DNA of 64,000 nt from Chaenocephalus aceratus (GCA_023974075.1 CM043791.1:25735142-25799141); one strand, 5' to 3'. Counted from the first letter of the stretch, positions 41,073 through 53,218 are shown. Notes: generated by a model not told the origin, from the sequence alone. Made by a program: numbers and translations.

Positions 41073-41853
41073 TCTGCATCACAACACATACAGTGGAAAT
41101 ATTGGCCTTTCGTTTATGTACTCGTTTTAACCAACGATCGTTGGTGTTCAATCATTACTGATATTGATGTAGTTAAATTAACACTTTACGTTTCTTATTT
41201 CAACGTTATCTAGGTTAGATGAGCTCCAAGCTAACACTAGCTAAGCTTAATTATTTGATTAGGGACCACCTTAGAACATTTGCGAGTCCAACAACAACGC
41301 CAAAGTTAAAATAGTATACGGTTAACTTGATCTTAAATTAAAACCACTTACTTTTCGAACGATTTGACAGTTGTCACCACTTTACAGACGCTGTTGCAGC
41401 TCAACTTTTAACTTCACAACACCGTGCAGAGGACCTGGGCTGTTTTTGGATTTTCTTCTTCTTCTTCTTCTTCTGTTGGATATGTGCACCCAGCCGAGCA
41501 CCATCGCCACCTACTGTTCATTTTCTAATGTTGTCTTCAGTTACAAGTCTGGACCATGGTCTGGACATGATTTTTTAAAATCATATATTGTAGAAGGTTT
41601 AAGAAATTAGAGACAGACAACTTCATCTTTTCCTACACTTTTACTCTAAACACTGTATGTTACCATAGTAACACACTAACATTAACAGTTGTGAGTGTGA
41701 AGGTAAACCATCACAGAAAAAGCAATGTAAGATAAAAGCCTGTTTTTAACCACACAGATAATGGTGAATTATGTCGATAGTGGCCGCTCGTTTTTATTTA
41801 ATTGTAATCACTTTGACATCCAACTCATTCAGTTATAGATACAATTGATTATT

Positions 41854-41859
41854 TTTATT
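41854..41859 (-). terminator. polyadenylation signal AATAAA of the methyltransferase gene
   Basis: TTTATT on the plus strand is AATAAA on the transcribed strand, 22 nt after the stop codon. A second AATAAA lies at 41798-41793. Which one is used cannot be seen here. Confidence 0.5.
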
Positions 41860-41881
41860 GATGCCAAATGATGATCTCATC

Positions 41882-42854
41882 TCATTTTGAGGCAGTGGCA
41901 TAGATAGCCTGAAAAGTAATGTGTTTGTGCTGTTTGTCTTCCATTCTGACATCAGTGAAGCCAGAGTCACTCAGAGCTGTCATGTAGGCATCCGGGCGCC
42001 AGTTCTCCCCTGGCATTACTCGCTTTGCTGCAAAAGCAGCAACACTTGACAGTTTCATCCCAGTCACCATCAGGCCTCCTGGGTGGGTTCAAGAGTGATG
42101 AAAGAATGACTGTGCAGGAAAGCACTACTAAACAACAGCCATATTGCTCGGAAAGCTACAACTTGTCGGATAACATATCTGCCTTGAAAATAAAGTCTGT
42201 GTTATGGTTAGAAAGTGATGTCTTACCTGGTTTCATTACCCGGTGAATCTCTGTGACTCCCTTCTTGAGGTCAGGCCAGAAGTAGTAGCAGTTGCAATGG
42301 AATACTCTATCTACAGTGCTGTCTACCAGAGGCATTGCTGCTACATCACAATGGTGTAGGGTCACTTTCCCACTGGCCACAAGATCCTTCATCAGCTCAC
42401 TTGCCATCTGTAAGAGAAAAAAAAGAAATATCCTTCAATTAAAAAATGTGTAAAGCCCCCACTTCAAATACAAAAATGGCCCAAACTAGAAGCTTAGGGT
42501 TTTCTCGTATGTTTTCTGCCTTCTTGCCAAGACTTCAAACAGAAACAGACTTAATTGATTTAAATACTGTATTTCATAATGTCAGTATTCATTCCTGACC
42601 TGATGCATGTACGCTGAGTAATCCAGCCCTATAAGATGTCCTGTGGGCGCTGTGAGCAGTTTGGCTGCTGACTGCAGACCTAGACCCGGGCCGTGACCCA
42701 GCTCCAGCACTGTGTCTTCAGGTTGGATCCCTGATATCTGCACAACACTCTCTTCAAGAGCACGGTTGCGTACCGTGAGCAACTTACTGACCAGCCATCC
42801 TGCCACTGATCGTGTAGGGTGGCCCAACTGTTTTCCCAGTTTTTCCGCAAACAT
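41882..42854 (-). CDS. class I SAM-dependent methyltransferase (Methyltransf_11/UbiE-like), unnamed
   Basis: Exons in transcript order: 42854-42600, 42407-42227, 42078-41882; 633 nt, 210 residues, all junctions in frame. Motif I, the SAM-binding glycine loop, is VLELGHGPGLGL near residues 50-60. It is followed by GHLIGLDYS (motif post-I acidic residue), then HHCDVAAMPLVDSTVDRVF (motifs II/III) and YYFWPDLKKGVTEIHRVMKPGG (motif IV onward). This arrangement is typical of small-molecule methyltransferases of the UbiE/Methyltransf_11 type. The substrate cannot be told from sequence. The ATG at 42854 lies just after a possible acceptor (ctccag), so a short upstream exon could exist. The donor of the first exon is gtcagg, a weaker match. 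The gene lies 809 bp upstream of ube2t on the same strand, so it probably has its own promoter. Confidence 0.87.
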
Positions 42855-43223
42855 CGCTGGAGAACTGTGACAGCAGACAAATTTGGTTACAGGTTACAGG
42901 TGGTTACAAGACTATTTCAAAAATGTACAAAAACAAAATAAAATGTAAATCATTCTTACTAGTAGCAAACCCACAAATTACAAATCTTTACTATTGTAAG
43001 CACTGGTCTTTTATTAGTGACGGGGTCGACTCGTACTGGTATAGTGGAATCGTGGCATTACATTTTTTTAATCAAACATAAGTGCCACTTTTTATATATT
43101 TTTGACCTTTGTGTGACACCTGAACAACCAGATTCTTCAAAACTTGTAGATTTTCAGGTAACCAGCAGACAGGGCAGGTATTATAAGGATTAGCTACACT
43201 AAGAACAATTTGAAACCGTTTAT

Positions 43224-43992
43224 GGCACGTTTCCACTGCAGTGGGTAGCTCGCTTTAAGCGTGCCGAGCTGTGCGGGGCCCGTTTTTGGTTGCGTTTCCA
43301 CTTGGCCTAGTACCGGCTAGCGGGTCCTAATTCAAAGTTTTTCTGGCCCCATAAAATCGTGGTTCTAGGGCCAGGAACAACCAGGCTGAGTCGGGCTGAG
43401 TATGCTAAACTAGACAGAGAATCGCTGGCAAGGGGGCTACAACTACAAAAAGATGAACATATTTGACCGTGATTTAATTGTAATACACGTTTCAAAATGA
43501 TGCCGAAGTAACAACATACTGATACCGGTTAGTAAAAACCATGAATTAATGCTTTGACAAGTCTGCAGACAGACGGCAGGAGAAAAACCTTTTAAAATGC
43601 GTGTTTTCTAAATGGAGATTGGCTAAACTAACGTTATATAGGCCTATGCTCCGACCGTCCACACTCACAACAACGGCCTATACAGACATAAATAAACCAG
43701 TGACTGTATTCACCATGACACAGGCAGTCTGTGGTTTGTACTTGTTTAACTTTTGTCTAGTTTCTGAACAGATATGAAGAGCTGTGAGCTCTGAGTGCTA
43801 AGAGCTAACGGCTGTGTTGTTTTTCTGGGGCTCTCATTGAAGATGACGTCACGTCTCCGCCTACACTGCGTTACTATAGTAACTACCCCAGTTCCTAAAC
43901 TGTAATGGAAGCGCAGCATTAAAGTGAGCCGGGCCTAATAAGGCCTAACCAAACCGAGCGAGGCCGAGCGAGGCCTGCAGTGGAAACGCGCC
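43224..43992. mobile_element. inverted-repeat (MITE-like) element, 769 bp
   Basis: Left end GGCACGTTTCCACTGCAG and the reverse complement of the right end, GGCGCGTTTCCACTGCAG, match at 17 of 18 positions. No transposase ORF. The interior 43433-43830 closely matches 5000-5402 inside an element that has different ends. Confidence 0.75.
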
Positions 43993-44427
43993 AAAGTGCA
44001 CATTTGAATTGCACCTGCATTATTTCCAATTATTGCATTAAATACATGCATTGTGATTGTATAATTTGAGTGGGGGGTTGTGAAACGTAGGCTCTATCAT
44101 TATAATTAATAATATTATTATTAAAGCAATAACATATAGCCTATTAAAGGTGGGGTAGGTAAGTTTCAGAAACCGGCTCAAGATACACTTTTTGTTATAT
44201 TCCATGGAATGCTCTTAACATCCCGATAGCAATGAATATCTTAAGTGCTTTGACAAAAATTCCATAAAAAAATGTCATCTGTGGAAGCCGTAATACTGTA
44301 AAAAGTACAACCAATCCGTTTAGCCGGCCTCCATCTCGTGCACGCACAAATGTATCTCGTGCCCTCATTGGGCGTGCAATGCAGCAGTACTTCAACGACT
44401 CGCCAGCAACAGGCGGCCACTTTCACC

Positions 44428-45027
44428 ATGGCAGAGTTAGTTAGTTCAACATCGTCTACTGGTGGTAAAAGAAATAATGTAACGAAGCAAATTAGGAACA
44501 AAAACAAAGTGGAAACTAGGAGAACTCAAACCAGAGTCAATATCGGAGTTGCTTTTCAACGATGGCGACTACTGATGGAACACATGGGGGTTATTCCCTA
44601 TCTTTATTCAAGAGCGTGGTATTTAAATTTGAGAGCATACTTTATGTATTTATTTCCCTCAAACCCTGTCCTCGCACTCAAATAGTGCCTGCTTGCACTT
44701 AGATTTGCTCTGCTTCTGCTCAAACTGTACGCTTGCACTCAGATATATTGCTGCTTACAGATTTATTCTGTTCGTGCTCGAAACTTTTGTGCAACAATCC
44801 TGTCAAAATCCCTCAACCAATAGTAGGCCAGGTGTCCTTGCGGGTGCGTTCGCGTTATTTATTACAGCGTCCCGTAAGGGCGGATACTCTTTGGTTTGTC
44901 TTTCAAATCAAATTTATTTCGTCTTTGGTGCGATGACAGGGTTCTTAAATAAAGATAGGGAATAACCCCCATACACACCGAGTTGAAATCTGACACCGTG
45001 GTCGCTCTTTTTCTCTTGGACAGGTAA
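44428..45027 (+). pseudogene. transposon-borne ORF split by a nested element
   Basis: From an ATG near 44428 the plus strand reads MAELVSSTSSTGGKRNN, then RTQTRVNIGVAFQRWRLLME up to 44585. The element 44586-44970 interrupts it. Directly after that, at about 44975, the sequence reads HTELKSDTVVALFLLDR. Together these look like a short domain I associate with a repeat-derived family in many teleost predicted proteins (an R-NIG-AF-RWR stretch, then an LK-D-LFLLD stretch). That family link is from memory, not from a search. Function unknown. Confidence 0.5.
44586..44970. mobile_element. nested 385-bp inverted-repeat element
   Basis: Left end GGGGGTTATTCCCTATCTTT and right end AAAGATAGGGAATAACCCCC are perfect inverted repeats over 20 bases, extending imperfectly inward. 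Flanking AT on both sides may be the target duplication. It interrupts a coding stretch of the host element. No ORF of its own. Confidence 0.8.
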
Positions 45028-45086
45028 TTATCTGTTTTGTATGGTTTACAATTCCCCTGAACTATATAGCCAACCTGTGCAATAGA

Positions 45087-46265
45087 GTCTGTCTGCAGAC
45101 CGCAGCAAGGAGGCGTTTCCTATAGGGGCGTTTCCTATAGTGAACGACGGGAGCCGGCTCTCGCCCGCGAACAAGACGTTTTTTGTTTTGTTTTTGCGGA
45201 GGGATCTAGATCGGCATGAAGGCACATTATGCAATGTGGACATTATCCCGCTTATTACACATGGCCACATTCTCAACAAAGTAACGACATGACTCCCAAT
45301 AATAATTGAAATGCTTTTATGGATTTAGAAAAAGATTTTATTGATTTAAAAAATAGTTTTTTGTATGGATTTAAATTGACATGCATCCGCTAAGAAAAGT
45401 AGTCCGTTGTTACTGTTTGAACTAACGTAACAACGGCAGGAACTGCTTCTATAGTGTTTTTGAGGAGCTTTTTGATTACAGATTTGAAAACATCGTTGCT
45501 TGCTTTAAAAGTAGCACAATTCATTATGTCAAACCTTGAAAGATATCCCTGCCCTAATGCCAAAAGTAACTGGCAACTGAATATATGTCGCCGTAGCTAT
45601 GATGTCTATGTCTGGACCGCTGCGTAAAAAGGAGGGTTTCTGACCCATTACTTCTCTTCCTACTTTTTGTCCCCCTCTTCTCCCCGCTGCAGCCTAGCAG
45701 TTGATCTCAAAGCACGCTCCCCTCTCCTGCAGGGAGAAAAACTATATTTATATACTTTATATAGGTTGATACAGTAGCCGCTTTTTTAAATAGTTGTTAT
45801 AGGTGTTGCCATCTGTTTTGTGTAGCGTGGTTCTACAAGCAAGTCAATGCATTCATTGGGTGGTATCAGAGAGTTACACGGGTCTGTAAATGCAATGAAA
45901 ACAATTGGCCACAGCAAATAATTTATATTAAACATGTAATTTTTACATCCTTTAGTACAAAGGATGTCTTGAATAATTTAAGTGATATATGTGTACACAT
46001 ATAAATCATTAGTCAAAACAGCGCTACATTTGATTTAATTAAAAGGTATAATATGTTGTAAACTGAAGAGCCCTTTGGGAGCCGAAAGAGCCGGCTCTTC
46101 TTGGTGAGCCAAATGATCCGGCTCAGCAAGAAGAGCCGGAATTCCCATCACTAGAACAATGACTTCTTCTGCGAGGATTTATAAAAGCAGCTGGATAAAA
46201 AAAGTTAGGAAACGCCCCTATAGGAAACGCCCCTATAGGAAACGCCTCCTTGCTGCAGCCAGACC
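45087..46265. mobile_element. fold-back element with internally repeated arms, nested
   Basis: The left arm (45087-45139) contains GCAGCAAGGAGGCGTTTCCT and then a second GGGGCGTTTCCTATA. The right arm (about 46208-46265) is its reverse complement, with the GGAAACGCCCCTATA unit present twice before GCCTCCTTGCTGC. Just inside the arms, TAGTGA...GAGCCGGCTCT (45138 on) and AGAGCCGG...TCACTA (to about 46153) form a further inverted pair, possibly a separate hAT-like insertion. Confidence 0.65.
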
Positions 46266-47203
46266 CATCTCAACCTGTGCGCGTGCATGTGTGTTGGAGG
46301 AGGTGCTCTGTAAGGAAATCTGAAGGAAGGGGCGGATTCTTTTCGGCTGTGTACTTTCAAATTTTAGTGCACTCGAGCCGGTTCCTGAAATGTACCTACC
46401 CCACCTTTAATGAAAAAAAGATTGGCCAAAATAGTTTATATTGGCTTTCATTTTCAACACTTTCATAAGGTTTACTCACTGTAGCCATCCACCTGTCTAC
46501 CTTTCCAATCCTCCCTCCAGTCAGAGGGACTTTTATTCGGACACAGGGCACGACCCATGTCATGTTTCCTGAGGGATTTCCACTTTGACATTCATTAACA
46601 CGTTTTCACTGTATACTATACAGTAGCCTACTTAGTCGATGGTAACGTATGTTTGATAGCCTCGGTGCATATGTTCTCTGTTCGGAGGCGTCCCATTACA
46701 GTGAACTTGTATCCAGAACATGTCAAGTCTCAACATAGTGAGTGCATTACATTGGTATTGAGTGTTACTCGCCGGATTAAACACCTTACCTAGTTCGTTG
46801 TCTAGTGTTATCCTGTAACCAGTCTGCTCCTGTAAACTCAACGCTGGTCTTTCCTTTGGTTTGGTTTTCCTTTAAGCCAGTAAGAGGAGGAGCCTGAAGG
46901 ACTTTCTGCTTTAAGTAATAGGCGCGCACGACTCTGTGTACTGCAGTCTGTCATAAATGTATCCACATTTATTCTCACCTCTTGCCATTTAACTTACATT
47001 CAGAACACAATGATCCTTCATGCTATATGTAATGCGTGAAAGCTATGTGAAATCTATGTGCTTAAACTATGCGACATTATTTATGCATTGCTCCAATACA
47101 TATGCTGCTCGATCGCTCAAGTGCAATGTTGTTGGAAATGTCCTCCGCTGTTGCTTCCTCCAATCAGATTTGTAGCACACCCATGACAAGGATTGTGTGT
47201 TTC

Positions 47204-47224
47204 TTTCGTTTTCATTTCCCGGAA
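47204..47224 (+). promoter_or_regulatory. etv7: composite ISRE plus GAS/ETS palindrome upstream of etv7
   Basis: TTTCGTTTTC at 47204-47213 is, on the other strand, a perfect GAAANNGAAA interferon-stimulated response element (IRF/ISGF3 site). Two bases later, TTCCCGGAA at 47216-47224 is a perfect TTCN3GAA STAT/GAS palindrome, which also has an ETS core GGAA on each strand. The pair ends 183 bp before the etv7 start codon. Mammalian ETV7 is an interferon-stimulated gene. That these sites are used here is inference. Confidence 0.6.
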
Positions 47225-47278
47225 GGGTCGAATGTGAAAAAAGTGGGGTTTTATTTCTTCGAAAGTTACATCCTGTTC

Positions 47279-47292
47279 TTTCTTTATTTAAT
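47279..47292 (+). promoter_or_regulatory. etv7: possible TATA-like element of etv7
   Basis: An A/T stretch tttatttaatatgg lies about 120 bp before the start codon and about 60 bp after the ISRE/GAS pair. The spacing would suit a core promoter with its start near 47315. Weak evidence: the motif is short and the region is generally A/T-rich. Confidence 0.25.
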
Positions 47293-47406
47293 ATGGAGTT
47301 CGTCGAGATCTGACATGCAGTTTGTTCAATTTTTCGGACGAGTTACATCAGTGCTTATTAAGGATTAGTGTAATTGTTTACAGTCGAACAGATAAAGGAC
47401 ATTTCC

Positions 47407-50400
47407 ATGGAGAACTTTCCCCCGTCACCTTTGGTCAAGGTAAGTTGAGGTCACAGAAACATATGTTGTCTTTATAAAGCAGAGATATAAACAGAGCTTT
47501 TATAGGATTGCGAGTTTTACATTTTTTATTCTATGGCCAACTTCCATTGCTAAGGCTACTGCAAATGTAACATTTGGGTGAAATGTTTTAAATCCCTCTA
47601 CATTGTTGTTTCTTTAATGCATTATAAAACATTATCAAATTATCTGCATTCTTGTTTCTATACCACCACTGATTGGAGTTTAAGTGTTCTTATGGCAATG
47701 TGTGTTGATATTTTGCAGCTAGAAAACAGAGCAAACACTCCTCCATCCATAATGCCCAGAAGGCAAGTCAACATTCCTCTCAGTGTGCATCACTCCCCCC
47801 CTAAACAGCTTCCCTTGCACAGCCCTCCCATACAGGAAGACCTTTGGCATCTACCTGGACGTCTGCGTAAGTCAAACACTATTACCTTAAAGATACAACT
47901 CCAGCATCAGCAAAAGTAGACGTATCTGCCTGTAGCATAAACGCCCTCTGTAACAGTGTGCTTTTAATGATTTGCATCTGTTTTATAGGAATAAACCCAT
48001 CTCTGTGGGACAAGGAGGACGTTGGCCACTGGCTCCATTGGGCTCAGAGGGAGTACTCACTGCGGAGGCCTGAGAAGGGACGCTTTGAGATGAACGGTCG
48101 TGCCCTCTGCCTGCTCACCAAGGAGGACTTCAGACGCCGCTGCCCCAGCTCAGGTAGAAATGAGTGTGCATGCAGACTAGTTTTACCCCAGTGTTTTCAT
48201 ACGGACCTCCTTCCTTTTTTACAGGTGATGTTCTGTACGAGATTCTACAGTATGTAAAACAGCAAAGGAGGAGTGTTGTCAGTGACCCCCAAAATGCATC
48301 TCCTTCCCCGGCAACTGGACGCAACCAGAGCCCAGTCAGCTGCCAGATACCCTCGCAGATTGTCCAAGAGCCCCGACCTCCCACAGTCAGCCAAGGTCAG
48401 CAATGTCTAGAAATAAACTTTAACACGTATTATTCACAGGAAAGATATGGACAGCAAACCATAAAGGTCAGATTGTCATGGACTGTCTGCGGAGTGCATG
48501 GCAGAACAGACACGTCCTGTTCATACAAACACGTAGTTGATTGTTGGAGTTGTTGGTGTATCAAATCAAACTCATTTATCCTGGTTAGATTGTCGAAGTG
48601 ATTATTTCCTCCTTAACACATGTAGGAATTAATACTGTTGGGGCCTTGACATTTTATTCTCAAACATTTTATTCAAACCTTACCCCTGTGTCTAATAGTC
48701 TAGATGTTAAGAGGTCCCCTTGTCATGTGATGTTAGAGTATGTTGTTGAATTAACTGAACTGCATTATTATATTGTGTTATGCAGCTGCACACATCAGAT
48801 AAGTGTAGGTATATTGTGAAATATCTAAAGTTTTGCACACACATTGTACTACTAGCGCCTCAAAACTGCATTCTGTTGTTGAGTAATGTACTTACACCAA
48901 TGCTGGTTAAGGCATTTATGCGTCACTCGTGGAATACTAATGCACTGTCTCACAAACAAGGTGCTTTCCATTAAAGGAAGCTGGACGTGTGCCAAAAGGT
49001 GTGTTGTGTTATATTACAACTCCAGAATATATAGTAATGTCTTTGTTCATCAATGTTTCTACAACATGTTTGTGTTGTGCATTGCTGTACAAATATTTAA
49101 ACTGTTGTAAAGTCACTTTTGCTTTCTGTTAAGCTTTTGTCACAGTTCCTCATATTTCTCTCTCACAGTTTCCCTCTCTTTCGCCACTGCAGTTTCGGCA
49201 GCTGCTGTACCAACTGTGATCCGCCAGCCACCCTTGATCGTTTACACACACACTGCTCCACTCACATCTACCAGTGTGTATAATTTATAACAATCTCAGA
49301 AAGACAATGCCCAGCAGATGTAATCATTTGCTGTGATATCTGATTGTGTGTCCCTCCCTCTTTGTTGCTCTCTCTATCTTTCCTTCTCTCTCTCTCTCTC
49401 TTAGATGGACTAGCAGCTGTCTCTGCATTGCCCCCCAACCAAGTTCAGAGTCCTGTCCAATTAGAGACTGCCAAGGAGCCGCTCAACCTGTCCAGTCGGG
49501 AGAAGCAAAGTAGCTCAGTGTACCCCGCCAATGGCCGCATCCCAGGTACATTACTTATTAACAATTACATAGTATTTACTCTACAAATATATAAACATAT
49601 GTGTTTTGTATGTTTTAAAGGTGCACATATAGGCAACAAAAAATGAACTATTTTCTAAAACTGCCATACGTATATTCTGACCACTAGAGGGCAGACAAAC
49701 TCCAAGACACAAGTCTGAAACAGGTTTTCAGAGCAACATCAGCACGGATTAGGTGTGTTCTTCCTTGTAGGAGTCCACTATTAAGCTGTAACATTGTTCA
49801 TTAACTACATATTCTTCTTTATCTACATCTCTATGCCTATATGTGTGTATGTGGGGGTGAGCAAAGAGCAACACAGACTAGAAACCCAAAACAATAAACT
49901 ATGTGTTAGTCTGAGCTGGAAAATGCTTCAGACTGGGACAATTAGTCCAGTTAAATGTTATTCGCCAGTTCAATTTTATTCTCCTATAAATGTTGCTTAA
50001 GGTAGCCTTAGTGACACGCTCCCTCATGTACAGTATGCACCTGACAACAGATGCCTACATGCTTAGATATGAACACTGCACAGTTATACTTTAAAATGAA
50101 TCTTTTCTTTTTTTGGCTTCTTGAAAGTACCTATAATAAAAGCATTATACATTTTGGCAGCATTTGTCTTATTGCTGTCTTAATCATGGCCAGAGTGCAG
50201 ACTGCTGTGGGACTATGTGTATAAGCTGCTGTGTGATGACCGATACCAAGAATACATCCGATGGGAAGACCACGACAGCCTTGTGTTTAGGGTGGTTGAT
50301 CCCAATGGACTGGCTCGTCTCTGGGGAAACCACAAGGTGAGCACTGCTCTGTTTCTTTTATCTTACAGGGAATTTCAAAAATGGTCTAAAGACAAAAAAT

Positions 50401-50822
50401 GAAAGACATGGGTCATAATTAATTTAGTCACACGGGCCCTTGATGATGTGTGATCTCTTATTACAGAACCGAGACAATATGACCTATGAGAAAATGTCCA
50501 GGGCTTTGCGGCACTACTACAAGCTCAACATCATCAAAAAGGAGCGGGGGCAAAAACTTCTCTTCAGGTCTCCGTCCAATTCTGTTTGTCTCTTTCCCTT
50601 TCTGTATTCTCCCAAAACAAAACACACATTATTGCCTTTTATCTGCCTCCCTTCAGGTTTCTGAAACTCCCACATGACACAAAGAAACGACATGTTGACC
50701 CAGTTGAGTCCCCTGAACACACTTCACCTCAGGAGACAGCAGACAGCAGTCCTACGCAAGAGTTCAGTGAGGACCATTTTGAGGTTTCACCTGATCGTGC
50801 TTCTCCGCAGCATCCTCCATAG
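47407..50822 (+). CDS. etv7: etv7 (TEL2), ETS transcription factor with PNT/SAM domain
   Basis: Exons: 47407-47439, 47719-47866, 47989-48153, 48225-48395, 49405-49545, 50194-50336, 50467-50567, 50657-50822; 1068 nt, 355 residues, every junction in frame. The PNT domain spans residues about 60-135 ([57 protein letters not shown]); in the TEL family it drives self-association. The ETS domain spans about 221-306 ([27 protein letters not shown], recognition helix [15 protein letters not shown]). ETV7 rather than ETV6 is supported by LPGRLRI before the PNT domain and by the neighbouring pnpla1. ETV7 is a nuclear sequence-specific repressor that binds GGAA sites and can pair with ETV6; in mammals it is interferon-induced. 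The start ATGG has a reasonable context. Exon 4 uses the weaker donor gtcagc. The linker (exons 4-5) is Ser/Pro/Gln-rich and divergent. Confidence 0.95.
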
Positions 50823-53218
50823 AAAATTAACCCTGGATTAAATGTCCTAAATACAATACAAAAACACAGTGATTACATAATGCAATGGACATTTGTGTTC
50901 CGAAAACAACCTTTGCATTTACAAGTTTAACAAAATGCACTGTTAGGTGTATTTATAGAGGCTTTTTGTAACTATGATATTGCTTTCTATTTTTCTGTGA
51001 ATCAATGTACATAACTGTGATCAATACGAACACTAATTGAAAAGGAAAACTGTGAAATAAATCACTTCAATATTCGAACGGACAAATATTCATCAGCTGA
51101 GATTTTTTAGGTTTGCTCAACACAGTCTAAAAAATAAAGATGAACTCATTTTAAAATATAAGTCTTGCAATAAGTGATGGAAATTACTGTCGTATCTAGT
51201 TTGTTTCAGACTGTTATTAAATAGGTTTAAACAGGGTGGAGTTTTTTGCACAAATGCCAGTTAATACAGTACAGTAGTTCATTGTAGAATTTGTTTTATT
51301 ATTCAACCTAAAGACAGTGCATTTGTGAAGTTTAGTTTTGTGTTGAGCCTATTGGTTCGTAATTGTAAATGTTTTCCTGCTTGAATAAATATCCTGTTAA
51401 GCATTTTTGTATATACTATGGTAACTGTTACTCTTGAAGCTCAGGGGTTTAGCACAAGTGATTTCTTATTTGGACATACAAAGTATGACTTATTTTGCAA
51501 GCTGCATATTTGACAAAACCCCCACAAAAATCACTGTATATGTAAGGGTGTTTATACTTAAGCTATTGTGAAGGACCAGGATACACAAAAATAAGGAGGG
51601 CCGGTAAAGAATGAAAAATATGGGGATTGATTAACCAAAAACATATATAATTTTAAGGATGGGAAACAAAATTATTTAAGAGGAAGGGATTAATTATTTA
51701 TAATATAAACAGATATACTGTACTCTTATGTCTAAGCATAAATTAATGAACATAAAACTATAAAAAGTGGGTGACATGTTGGGTTTTCTTCTGCCCAAGA
51801 GCCACTGCCTTCTTCTCCACACTGCAGGCATTTATAACAACGCTGGCCAGTCCATAGTTGAGTGCAGTGGAGAAAATACTTTTGTCTACTTAAAGATGGG
51901 TGTCTTCGGAGAAGTGGCTTCTTTAAACACCAGTTTAGGGGAATGGCACGTCCAATTAATGAGGTGCATCTACATAGGCAGGTGTTGTTCAGCAGCTCAG
52001 CCTTTTGCCAGGAGCAAGGTGATTTTCAAAACACTGACAACATAGGGGTTAATACAACACACAATTATGCAATCAATCTAGAAAAATAAGGTTGGTTAAA
52101 CATGTGTTTAGAATAGTGTCTGTGTATGTATGATGTTAAACAGAAATAAGTGTAACCTTTAGAATGTGTGATTGGTTGTGATGCTTGTAGTTAAAGCCTT
52201 CACAGCTATGCAAGGCAGGTATAGTGGCATTACACAGCATTAGTTTATTAGCTTTCTTCCCTCACGTCATTTCACCTATACATTCAATATGTAGTGGTCC
52301 CTTCTCTTTGGTTGAGTCTCATACCAAACTTATTGATTGAAACTACTGGCTGTAAAATGTCCTCAAATATATGCCTCCTAAAGCCATATAACTGTTGTTA
52401 GTCAGTGTTTCCAGTGCAGTAGGGCCCCCCGATGTTAAAGTTGTTTTTTGTTGAAGGAGAGACAGTGTGAGGTTTTGGCCTATTTAAAATGAGACAAACA
52501 AACAGAAAGGTCAGAAATGCAAGGCAGTCACTCGAACATAGTGTCTTTAGCTAAATGTTTCAGTATTAGTAAGCTCGTAAAAAAAATAGACAACATGTGA
52601 GGAAAACATAAACACAACACAGAGTAGCATTCCTGCCTCACCTGATGATTTGCTAAAAAATGAGGGCAGGAGATTCCGTAGAGTTGTGCAGATCTGAGCT
52701 GAAGTTTTGCTACTTGATTTTCAGAATGAATTATAGTGCTTTATTTAGTTTAGTGTGATAGCAAAACAAATTGTTGAACTTGATGTCTTACAATAGTGCC
52801 TTAGTGTTCCTTTAGAAAACCATAACTGTGAAATCCTCAAAAACGGTTTTCCTAAAAAGGTCAAAAGTACATAAAGGAAAGGACTTGTTTCAAAATATGT
52901 TTTATGTATTTGTTCTTCTGTTTTTTAGTCATTCGGTATTGCCAAACATGTTTATTTGTTAACTTCTCGGAAATGAAACAGACAAAAAGCCATTGAGAGA
53001 GCAGCATGCACTGTATATCACATGGGCTTGACCAATATGGTATGTCTAATTTGGATTGGTTTTAAGACACTGATCCTGAAACAGTCCCCACTCTCCACTG
53101 GATTCCTGCTATAACTCAGTCTACATCGAAAGAACGAAATCCGTATTTGCTTGAGCAGTAATACTTTTCAGATTAATGATTGAAAACATTTAATTTGACA
53201 GTTTAAAGCCTTTGGAAA
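50823..53218. other. etv7 3' UTR and etv7-pnpla1 intergenic region
   Basis: 50823 to about 51400 is read as etv7 3' UTR. The remainder to the pnpla1 start is A/T-rich with scattered short ORFs and nothing recognisable. Any pnpla1 promoter lies at its right end; no clear TATA or other motif was seen. Confidence 0.5.
51056..51061 (+). terminator. etv7: polyadenylation signals of etv7
   Basis: AATAAA occurs 234 nt after the stop codon. A second AATAAA is at 51384-51389. The region 50823 to about 51400 is A/T-rich with no ORF and is read as the 3' UTR; either signal could be used. Confidence 0.5.

Larger units (their letters stand above)
44144..46410. mobile_element. TTAA-flanked inverted-repeat element, host of several nested insertions
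   Basis: Left end TTAAAGGTGGGGTAGGTAAG with subterminal AACCGGCTC; right end GAGCCGGTTCCTG, then TACCTACCCCACCTTTAA. Both outer edges are TTAA. Inside it encodes part of a small ORF and holds at least two other inverted-repeat elements (44586-44970 and 45087-46265). The TTAA edges suggest piggyBac-type mobilisation; the family name cannot be assigned by eye. Confidence 0.75.
42855..47406. other. intergenic region between the methyltransferase and etv7
   Basis: The divergent promoters of the two genes should lie at its ends. Most of it is repeats: 43224-43992 and the nested stack 44144-46410. Outside these, the etv7-proximal 46411-47406 holds the ISRE/GAS site and no ORF I can support. Confidence 0.6.

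Noticed and set aside
42680..42880. Alternative minus-strand frame upstream of the methyltransferase ATG
   Set aside because: It starts from a TTG, is in the wrong frame for the SAM-binding motif and gives no homologous sequence.
47578..47919. 113-codon open frame at etv7 exon 2
   Set aside because: Only 47719-47866 is coding and belongs to etv7; the rest is intron read-through.
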